NCBI GenBank assembly: GCA_033398695.1
Contig: CM065804.1
Span: 10,649,001 to 10,713,000, forward strand
Reading direction: 5' to 3'
DNA from: Orobanche coerulescens
Taxonomy: Eukaryota > Streptophyta > Magnoliopsida > Lamiales > Orobanchaceae
DNA: 64,000 bases
In this document: in pieces, positions 32,741 through 42,810 of the stretch
Layout: each line of letters begins with the position of its first letter
Numbering within the stretch: position 1 is the first letter of the stretch
Translations under genes and position numbers: made by a program
Notes under the pieces: model-generated
What the model saw: only the letters and a program-made list of their open reading frames with translations
Database searches by the model: none
Told to the model about the DNA's origin: nothing

Positions 32741-33552
32741 TGTTTTGGATTCGGGCCATTATGATGATTGACAGCTTCGGCTGAGTGGTTTCAGACCATT
32801 GTGATATTGTGGCAGCTTCGGCTGAGGGGGCTTTCAGGCCTTTGTAATGTCTTAGTATTTATGTTGGAGCCTTCGGGCATTGTGATTCGTATCTATTGCA
32901 GCTTTGGCTTGGTTTACCTTCGGGTAATGCATTATTGTGTTCTGTATTGATGATTCGCCGTTGGGCACTTATGTTCTAACCTGTTGAGCAGGTATTTATC
33001 ATATGTCGTAGGCATAGTGTTTCACGAATAATCGATTCTTACTTTGGTTTGTGAGCATTTCGTACTACTATTGTTGTACTGTTCATTCTGCCTTTGGATG
33101 CATATCATGTTGTACATGTATTTGATATTCATTATCTGGATGACTGACCCCATGGGGGCGGAACATGTTTTCATGTTTTAGGTGCTTGCGAGGAGAGAGT
33201 TGAGACACAGGGACATGACGATGGCGGCGAGGCATTCGAGCGATACTAGTCCGAGATGTTTTGGTGTTCATGTCGGTCAGACAGTTTGGAGTATTCCAGT
33301 TTTGTCAGTTATTGTCATTTTATATTATCCGATCAAGGCTCGTGGATATTGTTGTATTTTATTTTGGCCATGTAGGCCCACTGTTGTCGTTGAAATTCCA
33401 TATCGGAATATTATGTTGGATGTCAGTGTAGGGATTGTGATTCCCCTTTTAGTGAGTTTGTTGTATTTTAGTCATGTCCGCCTGGTGGATCTCCTGGTGT
33501 GGGGTCCACGGCACTGTAATGACCCAATATGATTTGGGGGTGTTACAATAAT

Positions 33553-35281
33553 ATATTAAGGTTATATATATATATATATATTCGGTTGGGTTGCAATATA
33601 AGGATATATGTGCGACGTTGGTTGGTTATGCCTGAAGGCTTATTATGATTGAGTTTTGATTGATAACGTGCGTGATATTGTTTAGCTGTGTGGTTATGGA
33701 CTGACGGATAATTTGTGTGACTTGGTGCACTGAGTTGATAATTGTTGTAATGTTTGTCTATGTGCTTGATGTTTGAAATAATGTGGATACTTGTTGCGAG
33801 AAACGTCGTATCCGGGAACCCCTGAGGGGGGGACGTGTACTCCGGCCTGGTGTACGCTGCAATGTGCGGCTCCATATGGTTGGTGAACACCGATGTTACC
33901 TAATGCGCATGCAAGGGGCGGCTCTTGCGGGAGTGATCGTCGGCGCGGTGACATGTTCAAGGGGCGGCCAACATAGTGGAGTGAACGCCGGCGCACAGGT
34001 GTGCAAGGGAGGCTCCTGGCAGGCTTATTGGTTACGGATATTCGAGTGATAACTAAGACCCCGATACCGAACGATGTTCGTAATTCAAAGTTCTTTCTAC
34101 TCGCTTTAAAATGTTGGTCTTGATATAGACCGCGATTCGTGTTTCTGAAAGTTTGTTTCAACTTGTTTTAAATGTTGGTATCAGGGTTAATTAACCAAGG
34201 ATATTTAACGAGATCTCCGAGGGTTAATTAATCAGGGATCTTGAGCAGGATTTGTCAAATGAGAGGTTGTGTCCTTGATTGTATTGTGACGATATTCTGT
34301 GAATTGGTCGAGGACCCATGAAATGTTGAGATGATTGATCTCGTGATGATATTATTTGAATTGGGTCGAGAACCCCGTGAGATGTTGTAATGAGTCGCTT
34401 GTGACAGTGTTTCATAAATTGGGTCGAGGACCCCGAATAACGTTGTAATGGTTTTCTTGCAAATTATTTTCCACATGCTGGGTCGAGGACCCGAGAGCTT
34501 TTGAAGTTATTTTTTAAAAGTATTCCCATTCGATTTTCAAAACCCCAAGACGGCCCGAGTCAATAATAACGTTTTTCAAACTATCTTATCAAATTGATTT
34601 TCCTTTTAAAGAGGGTTTTTTAAGCGAGATCTTTTAACTCATTGGGGTTGTTTAAAGTTTCATTGATGTTATGATCCGTAAAGAGAATATGGCTATGTGA
34701 TTACCTTTCACCTTGTGTAAACGAATGCTTTGATGTGCTATTTGTGTGAATGTGTGGTTTGTGTTAAGGCTTCGTGGCTGTTGAGTTTGTGTTGATATTT
34801 TTCGTATATCCTGTACATTATGTACTTGCACTAGCAAAATTCCAGTTTGCTAACCCCCGAGTTTTTGGGGGGAGGGTGCCTGTTATGCTCTCAGGTTTTG
34901 GCAGCTCGGGAGCAGTCACGGGATTGGCTTGGAAGGAGATGGAAGACGACGATGCTAATCACACAAGCGTTAGAGTCTTTTACTTTTGTTTCATTTTGGT
35001 TGGTATTTCTCTTTCGGTCGAGTATCCACCCTTGCATGGGTGTAGTTTTCATTCATTAAATTAAGTTGTCATTCCTTTCTGTGTTCAAGTTTATTATTGT
35101 CATTGAGAAGTAAATTTCGTTAGTTTCTGAATTGTTTAATGACCTTGTCGGTCTGCTTTGTAATTAATTTTGAGTCCGATCGGTCAAGCATTGAGTAGTC
35201 TTTTGGAGTCTAGCCTGGTAGATCCTTGTGATAAGGGTCTACGGCGTGTGACATTTTCGGACATATTCTGGGGGTGTTACA
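33553..35281 (+). repeat. Element F 5' LTR, right part
   Basis: The LTR continues after element C and ends GGGGGTGTTACA at 35281. It holds a GC-rich block (33790-34050), a 58-bp repeat (34303-34490), ACTTGCACTAGC, CTAAC at 34850-34854, a CCCCC/GGGGG hairpin, and CTCAG acceptor-like ending at 34894. Confidence 0.8.
34303..34490 (+). repeat. 58-bp minisatellite in element F LTR
   Basis: Four copies centre on GGGTCGAGGACCCCG, with starts about 58 bp apart (about 34305, 34363, 34421, 34480). The core is itself partly palindromic (GGGTC and GACCC). Confidence 0.8.
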
Positions 35282-35285
35282 TATA

Positions 35286-35300
35286 TGGCATCGGAGCTTA
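35286..35300 (+). other. Primer binding site after element F LTR
   Basis: TGGCATCGGAGCTTA lies four bases after the LTR end. It is a variant of the initiator-Met site. Confidence 0.65.
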
Positions 35301-36013
35301 GGTTTGCGAAAAACCTAGGCCATTGGGTCAAGTCCATGTCTGGTGTAAGTCGTGCGCATCAGAGTTGTGATTAGTATCGTGGTTCCGACATCATCTTCAG
35401 GCAATCCGTGATGGTAAGTCTCCCGATCGTAAGTCCCCTTATATACTTATTTGATTATATCGTGCTAATGTGTTTAATGTGAACAAGGGTTGGAACTTGT
35501 AGGTGATATTATGGTTTTAGGATATAACATGCGTATACGGTCCGAGTGAAAATGGTTATGTAGTATATTTCGGAAGTCGAGCACATTTATCGGTTTCTAC
35601 ATTTCATTAGAATAAATCTTTGAGTGATAATTTTATCCGCTGCGTGAGTATTTTGAAATGCTTTTGGTATCTTGCAAACTGAATTTTATTTCGTAAGAGC
35701 CGATTCCTTAAACCGAGTTTTGGCATTTTGGTCTTGTACGTTTTGACGGTATTTGATATTTTATAAATGACTTTTCTGATTATTTGAAAATGCCACCGTC
35801 ATCGGCCTTTTTGGCGTTTTGAACGTTTTTTTTAAAATGTCTTTTAGCCTAGTGGGTTCCGGCGCAGGGCCCACGGTGCTGTAATATCACGAATATTTTA
35901 AAGTGGTGCTTCAAAATTTTCTAACATTGTGAAAACCCATGATTTAATGTCGTCATGGATGCTTCAAAATTTTCTTACTTATCATTGAGTTGCTTTTTCT
36001 ACCTTTTAACACC
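35301..36013 (+). other. Element F leader with an LTR-end-like remnant
   Basis: No coding sequence. At about 35848-35905 it contains TAGCCTAGTGGGTTCC, then CACGGTGCTGTAATATCACG, the phrase found near the 3' end of every Tekay-type LTR here. The terminal GTGTTACA and a primer site are not recognisable after it. This suggests a second, partly deleted LTR end in front of gag. Confidence 0.5.
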
Positions 36014-36942
36014 ATGGATGCTGGGAGAGGCCGTGGTCGTGGTCGTGGACGCAGCCGAGGACGTGGGGCAGCCGGTGAGGCGGCCATGTCACATTCTTCG
36101 GGAGCCAGAAGCACCGGTGACCGTCATAGTCATGCTACTTCACAGGATGGCGCTGATCTTGGTGTTGCAGCAGTGATGTAACAAATGGTGAACCAAATAG
36201 CTGCAATAGCTCATGCGGTTCAGAATCCGAATCCGGCCCACGCTACTCGGGGCGGAGCAGATCGTTGGCTACAGGATGTCATCAAGATGCATCCTCTCCA
36301 GTTTTCGGGAGATTCAGACCCGATTGGCTGGGAGGGGTGGATCAAGGAGATATATAAAGTCTGTGTTGCCACCAACTGTCCCGAGGACCGCAAGGTCCCT
36401 ATTGCCCAGTACTTTCTCACTAGGGACGCTACTGACTGGTGGGAAGCTGTTGAGCCTAAAAACCATGTTGCTTCATGGGTGGAATTCAAGGACCTGATGG
36501 TGACCGAATATTGCCCGTGGACAGTTATACAGGCTCGAGTCCATGCCTTTTATGATGCTCAGCCTCGGGATATTCATGTTTCGCAAGCTATTGCCGATTT
36601 TAACCGGGAGTTGGGCTTTGTGAAGGCCCAAGTTATAGAGGAGAGCGACAAAATTTTTCACTTTTCCAGACAAATGAAACTGTCAATTCGAGACTACATG
36701 TATGGGCTCGTCTGCACCACTTTGAAGGATTCTCAGAGTAGAGCTCTTGCCTATGATATGTCTGTGACGGCCAGTGAGGCGGCTCGTGAGAGCAAGAAGC
36801 AAAAATCCAGCAGAATTTTTTCGGTCACAAGTGTGGAGGTCAACAGAAATCTCAGTCTGCAAATATTCCTGCGGGTGGTTCGGCTCGTTTCTTTGGGAGT
36901 TTTTGAGGTGCTGGGAGAACCCCCGTTCATGATATCGTATGC
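36014..36942 (+). pseudogene. Element F gag
   Basis: The ATG at 36014 opens MDAGRGRGRGRGRSRGRGAA, the basic N-terminus also seen in element D. A TAA at 36179-36181 stands where D has C-A-A (A-V-M-Q-Q-M), so it is a C-to-T stop. The frame then resumes in phase with RWLQDVIKMHPLQFSGDSDP, CVATNCPEDRKVPIAQYFLT, TDWWEAVEPKNHVASWVEFK and FHFSRQMKLSIRDYM, the Tekay-type capsid domain. Near 36825 a frameshift moves the zinc-knuckle part into the next frame. Gag and the downstream pol are near relatives of element D. Confidence 0.88.
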
Positions 36943-37682
36943 TTTAACTGTGGTAAGTCGGGCTATAAGAACTGGGAGTGTCTTCGTCCGCAGTTGACTT
37001 GTCATACTTGTGGTCAGACGGGTCATAAAGCTTTCTATTGTGAGCTTGTAGGACAGATTCTCGGTGCCCAGACTTCTTTTCCAGTGCCTAGGGAGCTGAG
37101 TGTGAACCAGGGCTCGTTTGCTCCGCAGTCTCCATCGAGTGTCAGTCGAGGGATAGGTCAGGGTCAGCCCGCTAGAGGGGGAGCTTCCAGTGTCGGCTCC
37201 GCCCATCCACGTGTCTATGAGATGAGGAGTGCTGATGATCCAGCGGCCACTGTGGCGACAAGTACCTTTCACATCCATTCTCATCCTGTCAGTGTGCTTT
37301 TTGATTTGGGTGCTACACTTTCATTCGTCTCTCTGAAGTGTATACGCCATTTGAGTCTTGACTGCTTGTCACCTTGCGAGCCTTTCATCGTTAAACTCCC
37401 TAGCAGTGATAGAATCATTGGTGATCGAGAGGTTCGAGACTGTTCCGTGTTTATTTGTGAGAGGGCTTGGCTCTCTAATCTTATTGTTGTGAATATTGAG
37501 GGTGAGGATTTGATTCTCGGGGATGATTGGCTCAAGCGGCATGGTGCGAACATGAACTACCGCACGAGAATCATCACCATGTTAGCTGAGGATGGCACCG
37601 AGCACTCTTTCGCGGGGCAAAAGAGGGGAAATCAGAAGTTCGTAATTAACACCTTGAAGGCGATGAGACTCCTGCAGAAGGT
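36943..37682 (+). pseudogene. Element F zinc knuckles and protease (altered active site)
   Basis: Two zinc knuckles lie at 36943-37045: FNCGKSGYKNWEC, with Y at the usual H, then CHTCGQTGHKAFYC, intact. The protease region contains VLFDLGATLSFVSLKCIRHL and later DLILGDDWLKRHGA. In the related element D the active site is D-S-G-A-T-H-S-F-I-S. Here it is D-L-G-A-T-L-S-F-V-S, so the serine/threonine next to the catalytic aspartate is lost. D-L-G is normal in Athila but not in this clade, so the copy was probably dead here. A frameshift precedes the linker at about 37690. Confidence 0.85.
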
Positions 37683-39189
37683 GTGTGCTGGTTATTGGTG
37701 TTACACCTTGAAGGTGGAGTCGAGCTTTCATCGATTCCAGTCATTAGTGAGTTTCCTGATGTTTTTCCTGATGAGTTACCGGGGCTGCCACCAGACCGTG
37801 AGGTAGAGTTCGCCATCGAGTTAGAGCCAGGTGTGGCTCCAATTTCGAACACCGTATCGCATGGCAACTTCAGAGATGGCTGAGTTGAAGAAGTAGTTGA
37901 GTGAGATTCTTGAGTCGGGGTATATTCGACCGAGCGCTTCGCCTTGGGGCGCACCGGTTCTGTTTGCGTGAAAGAAGGATGGTTCGCTGCGTTTATGTAT
38001 CGACTATCGCGAGCTAAACAAGGTGACCATCAAGAACAAGTATCCCTTGCTGATGATTGATGACTTGTTTGATCAGTTGCAGGGAGCTGCGGTATTCTCA
38101 AAGATCGACTTGAGATCGGAAAACTATCAGCTTCTAGTGAAGGAGACCGATGTTTCGAAAACATCTTTTTGGACGAGATACGGATATTATGAGTTTGTGG
38201 TTATGCCCTTCGGGTTAACCAACGCGTCGACAATGTTCAAGCAATTGATGAACAAGGTCTTTACCGAGTATTTGGATAAGTGTGTCGTCGTCTTCATTGA
38301 CAATATTCTTATTTATTCAAAGAACGGGGAGGAGCATGCCCATCATGTGGGTGTGGTGTTAGACATTTTGAGGACCGAGCGACTCTATGGGAAGTTCTCG
38401 AAATGTGAGTTCTGGCTGAAGGAAGTGATGTTTCTGTGTCACGTGATTTCGGCCAAGGGGGTCCGTGTGGATCCATATAAGATTGAGGCAGTATTGGCTT
38501 GGGCACTGCCTAAGAATGTGAAAGAGGTCCGTAGTTTCTTGGGTTTGGCTGGCTACTGCCGTAGGTTCATCGAGGGGTTTTCAAAACTAGCTCGGCCACT
38601 TACACAGTTACTCCAGAAATCTGAGAAGTTCGTCTGGAATGACGAGAAGCAGTTGAGTTTTGAGGAACTGAAGAGGCATTTGACTTCAGCCCCGATTTTG
38701 GCGTTGCCGTGTGGCAACAAGAGTTTTGCCATTTATAGCGATGCTTCAGGTCAGGGTCTTGGGTGCGTGTTGATGCAGCACGACAAGACTATTGCATTTG
38801 CATCGAGACAGTTGAGACCGTATGAGCTTAACTACCCTACTCATGATTTGGAGTTAGCAGCGGTTGTTTTTGCGCTCAAGATTTGGCGTCACTATCTCTT
38901 TGGCTCTACGTGTCAGATTTTTACCGATCATAAAAGTCTGAAGTACATATTTACTCAGCGAGAGTTGAATATGAGGCAGGGGAGGTTGTTAGAGTTGATT
39001 AAGGATTATGATCTCGAAATCTTGTATCATTCGGGCAAGGCGAACGTTGTGGCCGATGCCTTGAGTCGGAAATCGGTCGCATTGCGGATGCTTGAGATCC
39101 TTCCGTCTCAATTTGAGCTTCAGCGGGTTTTAATCGGGTTAGGTCTTGAGATTTCATTGCCGGAACTGTCGGGCAACTTTGTGCTTTAG
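37683..39189 (+). pseudogene. Element F reverse transcriptase and RNase H (FIDN box)
   Basis: The linker ([20 protein letters not shown]) and a stop-containing stretch to 38022 are followed by a long open frame from 38023. RT blocks are [20 protein letters not shown] and [10 protein letters not shown]. The catalytic box reads F-I-D-N instead of F-I-D-D because codon 38302-38304 is AAT, a G-to-A change that removes the second metal-binding aspartate. RNase H motifs ([36 protein letters not shown]) are intact. R-S-E-N-Y-Q-L replaces the usual R-S-G-Y-Y-Q-L. RT would be inactive. Confidence 0.93.
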
Positions 39190-39672
39190 AGATTTCATCG
39201 CCACTGATCGATGAAATTAAACTAAAGCAGTTGGAGGATCCGATGATTTCTCAAATCCAAGAGAATATTCTTAAGGGAAAGTCTCCTGGGTTTGTGGTTC
39301 ATGAAGATGTACCGAACGACTCAGAATTAAGGCAGGGTATTTTACGTGAGACCCATGCTACACCTTACTCCGTTCATCTTGGTTCGAGTAATATGTACAA
39401 GGACCTGAGGAGGAATCTCTGGTGGAATGATATGAAGGAAGAGGTCGCACAGTTTGTAGCGAGATGTTTGACTTGTCAGCAGGTCAAAATCGAGCATCAG
39501 CGGCCGGCTGGGTTATTGCAGTCGCTTCCTATTCCGGAATGGAAATGGGAAGATATTTCGATGGACTTCATCACGAGCTTGCCGAGATCGAGGTCGGGCA
39601 TGAATATGGTTTGGGTGATTGTGGACCGTCTGACCAAGTCGGCATATTTTCTGGGCATCAAGGATACTTGGG
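39190..39672 (+). pseudogene. Element F integrase, truncated
   Basis: After a frameshift near 39189, the integrase zinc-binding part ([34 protein letters not shown]) and the start of the catalytic core (KWEDISMDFITSLP, VDRLTKSAYFLGIKDTWG) are present with the first catalytic aspartate. The similarity ends abruptly at about 39672 after D-T-W-G, where unrelated LTR sequence starts. The second and third acidic residues, the C-terminal domain and the chromodomain are missing. In the intact relatives (44680-44690 minus, 8890 minus) the next residues are P-E-K-L-A-R. Confidence 0.92.
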
Positions 39673-39836
39673 GTAGTTGCATTTGTTGTTGTTTTTCGAA
39701 CCTTCGGGTAGTCGGGAATAAGTTTTCTTTCAACACTCGTGTTCGTCGCCTCGAATCCTTTATGTTCGTGTCTTCATGTTTTGATTACTCGTCGTGTATG
39801 GATTTCCAGTTCATTTCTTCATGTCCTGGGAGGACA

Positions 39837-40151
39837 TAACGTACGCTACGAGTGATGTGTAATGTACGTTATGTGTTACGCTTAGCGTACGTAAGTCCGT
39901 ATTGTTACGTACGTAACGGTGTTCAGGAAATCGGGCAGTGTGCTCTGCCAGCCCCTTACTTACGCTACGAGTTTGAGGTTGTGTGCGACAACGTTGACCA
40001 TTACGTACGTAAGAGCTTTCTCATAACGTACGTAATTGCCTTTGTATTCTTCGACAATAGGTTCTGCCCATTCGTTACTTATGTAAGCCGGGAAGTCTTA
40101 CGTACGTTAATCAGCTAACATACGTTAGATATTCGAGGCTAACATACGTAA
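39837..40151. promoter_or_regulatory. TAACGTACGTTA palindrome array, LTR G
   Basis: Octamer cores (ACGTACGT and variants) start at 39839, 39862, 39885, 39907, about 39958, 40003, 40026, 40077, 40100, 40118 and 40142. Steps are mainly 22-24 bp, with larger gaps of 45-51. Confidence 0.82.
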
Positions 40152-40156
40152 TCGGG

Positions 40157-40176
40157 CCTGGGTTTATATACCCAGG
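40157..40176 (+). promoter_or_regulatory. TATA box in a 7-bp-arm inverted repeat, LTR G
   Basis: CCTGGGT (40157-40163) and ACCCAGG (40170-40176) are exact inverted repeats separated by TTATAT, so the TATA box is the centre of the palindrome. Confidence 0.75.
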
Positions 40177-42784
40177 GGTTGACCGATTTTGGCCATTTTT
40201 CTTCCTCCTTCCTTCTATCCGACCTTTGGCGATTTTTGGGCGATTTCCAAGTGATCCGACGTATTGTCACTTCAAGCTATCATCCTTCTTGAGTTCTTGG
40301 TGTGGATTATCATCACCAATACTTGTTCTTCGTCTTGATCCGAGGTAATCTCCTAGAACCTTATTTTTGGGAAATTTAGGGTTTTTTGAGTTTTTATCTA
40401 ATTCGTTCCGTATTGTTGATTAATCCATGATGTATGTGTTTAATCTCTATAGTATTCTTTCTTTCCCTATGAGTTCATGATAAGTTTCGTTGTTTTTGTG
40501 AAATTGAGAGGGTTCGGGTGCGACCGGTCCTCGTCGTTGTTTTTGTACGAACTTATATGAATCGTAGGTGGGTTTTCGGGTGTATTTCATTTCCGTATTT
40601 GTTTAGAGATTGTTGTTATTGTATTCTTCGAATCGTTAGGTTCGATTTCGTCGGTTCCTAGCGGCCGCGTTTGATTCCCTTCCGTTCGTGTCGTCGTCAA
40701 TTACTCAAGGCAAGTATTTTTGGAAACCTTTATGCTTAACATGAAATGATGATGTATTTGTTTGTGCTTTGCTCACCTCGGGAGGATCCGACGGGGCCTC
40801 GAGGGAATCCAATGGTATAGCCCTGGATTCACGTGTTTGATTCGCTAGCCACCTCGGGAGGGTCCTTATAGGCCTCGAGTGGGATCAGTGGTATAGCCCC
40901 GGTCCTAAGGCGATGCATGTGCGTGATTTGTTTTATGATATGGCAAGCTATGGAGGGTCCTTAGAGGCCTTGACTGAGACCGGTGGTATAGCCCCGGTCC
41001 TAAGGCAAATTGTTTATTAACTGTTTGTTTCGGGAAAAGACATGTCTAGTTTTGGTTTCGAAATGAATTGGTGCATGTACTATGAAATGTGTAAGCGAAT
41101 GGTTTGCCTTGATTACTTGTACTAGCGTAATTGCTATCCCTTTTGGGGACCCATTTTGGGGAAATTCTTGTTATGGATTTCAGGTTATGTTCAGCCGGAC
41201 GAGCGGGCGCTGGGACAATATGAGGATGCTGGTCAGGGTCGTTGACATGTGCAATTGAGTCCTTTTATTTCCGTTGTTTCTTTCGATATGGTTGTTGTCC
41301 ACTCTATAAACTTATAGATTGTACTCGCGAGTACTTACGTTTTTCCCTTCGGATTGTGGTTTGTATTCGTTGAAGTTATTTACATTTGTCGGTGTTGCTT
41401 TGTAACACCCCCGAGATATTCGGAGTATATTACAGCGCCGTGGACCCCTACATGGGACCCACCAGGCTAAAACAAGGAAAACACCACTCGACTAACCAAC
41501 CCAGTTAGCAAAGACACATTTAAATAATACAACCCATAAAGATACGCCCGGAGCAACCGGCGTAATAAACATCAACTGACAATATAGCAATTTGAGTTAA
41601 TATAAAACGTAGTTCGAGATGAAAAGCCTAAGTACTCGCGAGTACAACCTATATGTTTATAAAAGTGGGAAACAACCAAATCGAAGTAGACGACAGAAAT
41701 AAGAAGACCCAAATGCATATGTCAACGATCCTGGCCAACATCCTCGTACTGTCCCAGCGCTCGCTCGTCCGGAAGAACATTACCTGAAATCCATAACAAG
41801 AATTTCCCCAAAATGGGTCCCCAAAGGGGTTTGCAATTATGCTAGTACAAGTAATCAAGGCAAATCAATCGCTTACACATTTCATAGTACAATGCACCAA
41901 ATCATTTCAAAAACCAAAAACTAGACATGTCTTTTCCGGAAACAAACAGTCAAACAAATTGCCTAGGACCGGGACGAAGCCACAAATCCCACCCGAGGCC
42001 TCTAAGGACCCTCCCGAGCTGGCCATTCATAAAACAAATCACGCACAGGCATCGCCTAGGACCAGGACGCCACCATGAATCCCACCCGAGGCCTCTAAGG
42101 ACCCTCCTGAGCTGGCTAGCGAAACAAACTCGTGAATCTAGAGTAAAGTCATAGATTCCCCCGAGGCCCCGTCGGACCCTCCCAGGGTGAGCAAAGCACA
42201 TACAATATACATTACCATTCCATGTTAAGCATAAAGGTTTCCAAAAATACTTGCCTTGAATAATAGACGACGCAACGAACGGAAGGAAAAACACCGACGA
42301 CCGTTAGGAGCCGATAATCACGAACCTAACGATGCGAAGAACACAATCACAACCAATTCTAAATGAATACGGAATTGGAAAACACCCGAAAACCTGCCTA
42401 CGATTTATGTGTATTCGTATCAAAACGACGACGAGGGCGGATCGCGACCAAACCCTCTCGATTATGCAAATATCACGAAATACACCATGAGTTCGTAGGA
42501 GAACAAGAATACTAACGAGATTAATCATAATCATCAAGAATTAATCAACAACACGGAGCAAAACGAACAATATAACCGAAATCCCCCAAATCCCCCAAGG
42601 TAGGGTTATAAGAGATTTTACCTTGATTCGAAGATGAACGATGGATGATTAGTGATAGGTGGATGATATGATACTTGAATATGCCCTTACAATGGAGTTT
42701 GGATCAAAATCAGACGAACCCTAGCCTCTGCCTCCCGTCGCGAAGAGAAAAGAGAGATGTGAGAAATGAGGAAAAACTGGGCCG

Positions 42785-42806
42785 CTGCCAGTTTATATAC
42801 TGGCAG
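42785..42806 (-). promoter_or_regulatory. TATA box in an 8-bp-arm inverted repeat, element D
   Basis: CTGCCAGT (42785-42792) and ACTGGCAG (42799-42806) are exact inverted repeats around the minus-strand TATATAAA box. The other LTR (59659-59680) has one arm mismatch. Confidence 0.8.
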
Positions 42807-42810
42807 GTGT

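Larger units (their letters stand above)
24806..33547 (+). mobile_element. Gag-only, non-autonomous Tekay-like element C
   Basis: LTRs at 24806-27309 and 29765-33547 end in TGTTACA. The duplication ATAAT lies at 24801-24805 and 33548-33552. The 2.45-kb internal region has a Met-type primer site, a decayed gag and a polypurine tract, but no protease, RT, RNase H or integrase. This matches the class described in plants as terminal-repeat elements with a gag domain (TR-GAG). It would need enzymes in trans. It is younger than the F LTR it interrupts. Confidence 0.93.
29765..33547 (+). repeat. 3' LTR of element C (full length, with minisatellites)
   Basis: At 3783 bp it carries the array at 29934-30311, TATATAT at 30326-30332, a CAAG|GTTGTTCGAG acceptor-like site at 31219/31220, TTTGAG|GCAAGT at 31312/31313, two minisatellites (31727-32345 and 32539-32740), CTGAC at 33144-33148 and TTTTAG ending at 33181. 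Confidence 0.92.
39673..41400 (+). repeat. LTR G fragment (left part, host of element D)
   Basis: This is an LTR lacking its U3 start. It has an ACGTACGT array (39837-40151), a TATA box inside an inverted repeat (40157-40176), donor-like GAG|GTAATC at 40344/40345, CTCAAG|GCAAGT at 40709/40710, 80-90 bp repeats around AGCCCCGGTCCTAAGGC (40780-41010), and a TTTCAG acceptor-like end at 41183. It is interrupted by element D and resumes at 60530-60681, ending GAGGTGTTACA. Its distal half closely matches the LTR of D, but its palindromes differ. Confidence 0.8.

Noticed and set aside
32435..32764. 109-codon repetitive frame (L-I-V-I-R-L-R-A-V-A-S-A).
   Set aside because: It is produced by the 36-bp minisatellite, whose unit is a multiple of three. 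No homology and no start context.
36751..37284. 177-codon minus-strand frame.
   Set aside because: Antisense shadow of gag and zinc-knuckle sequence of element F.
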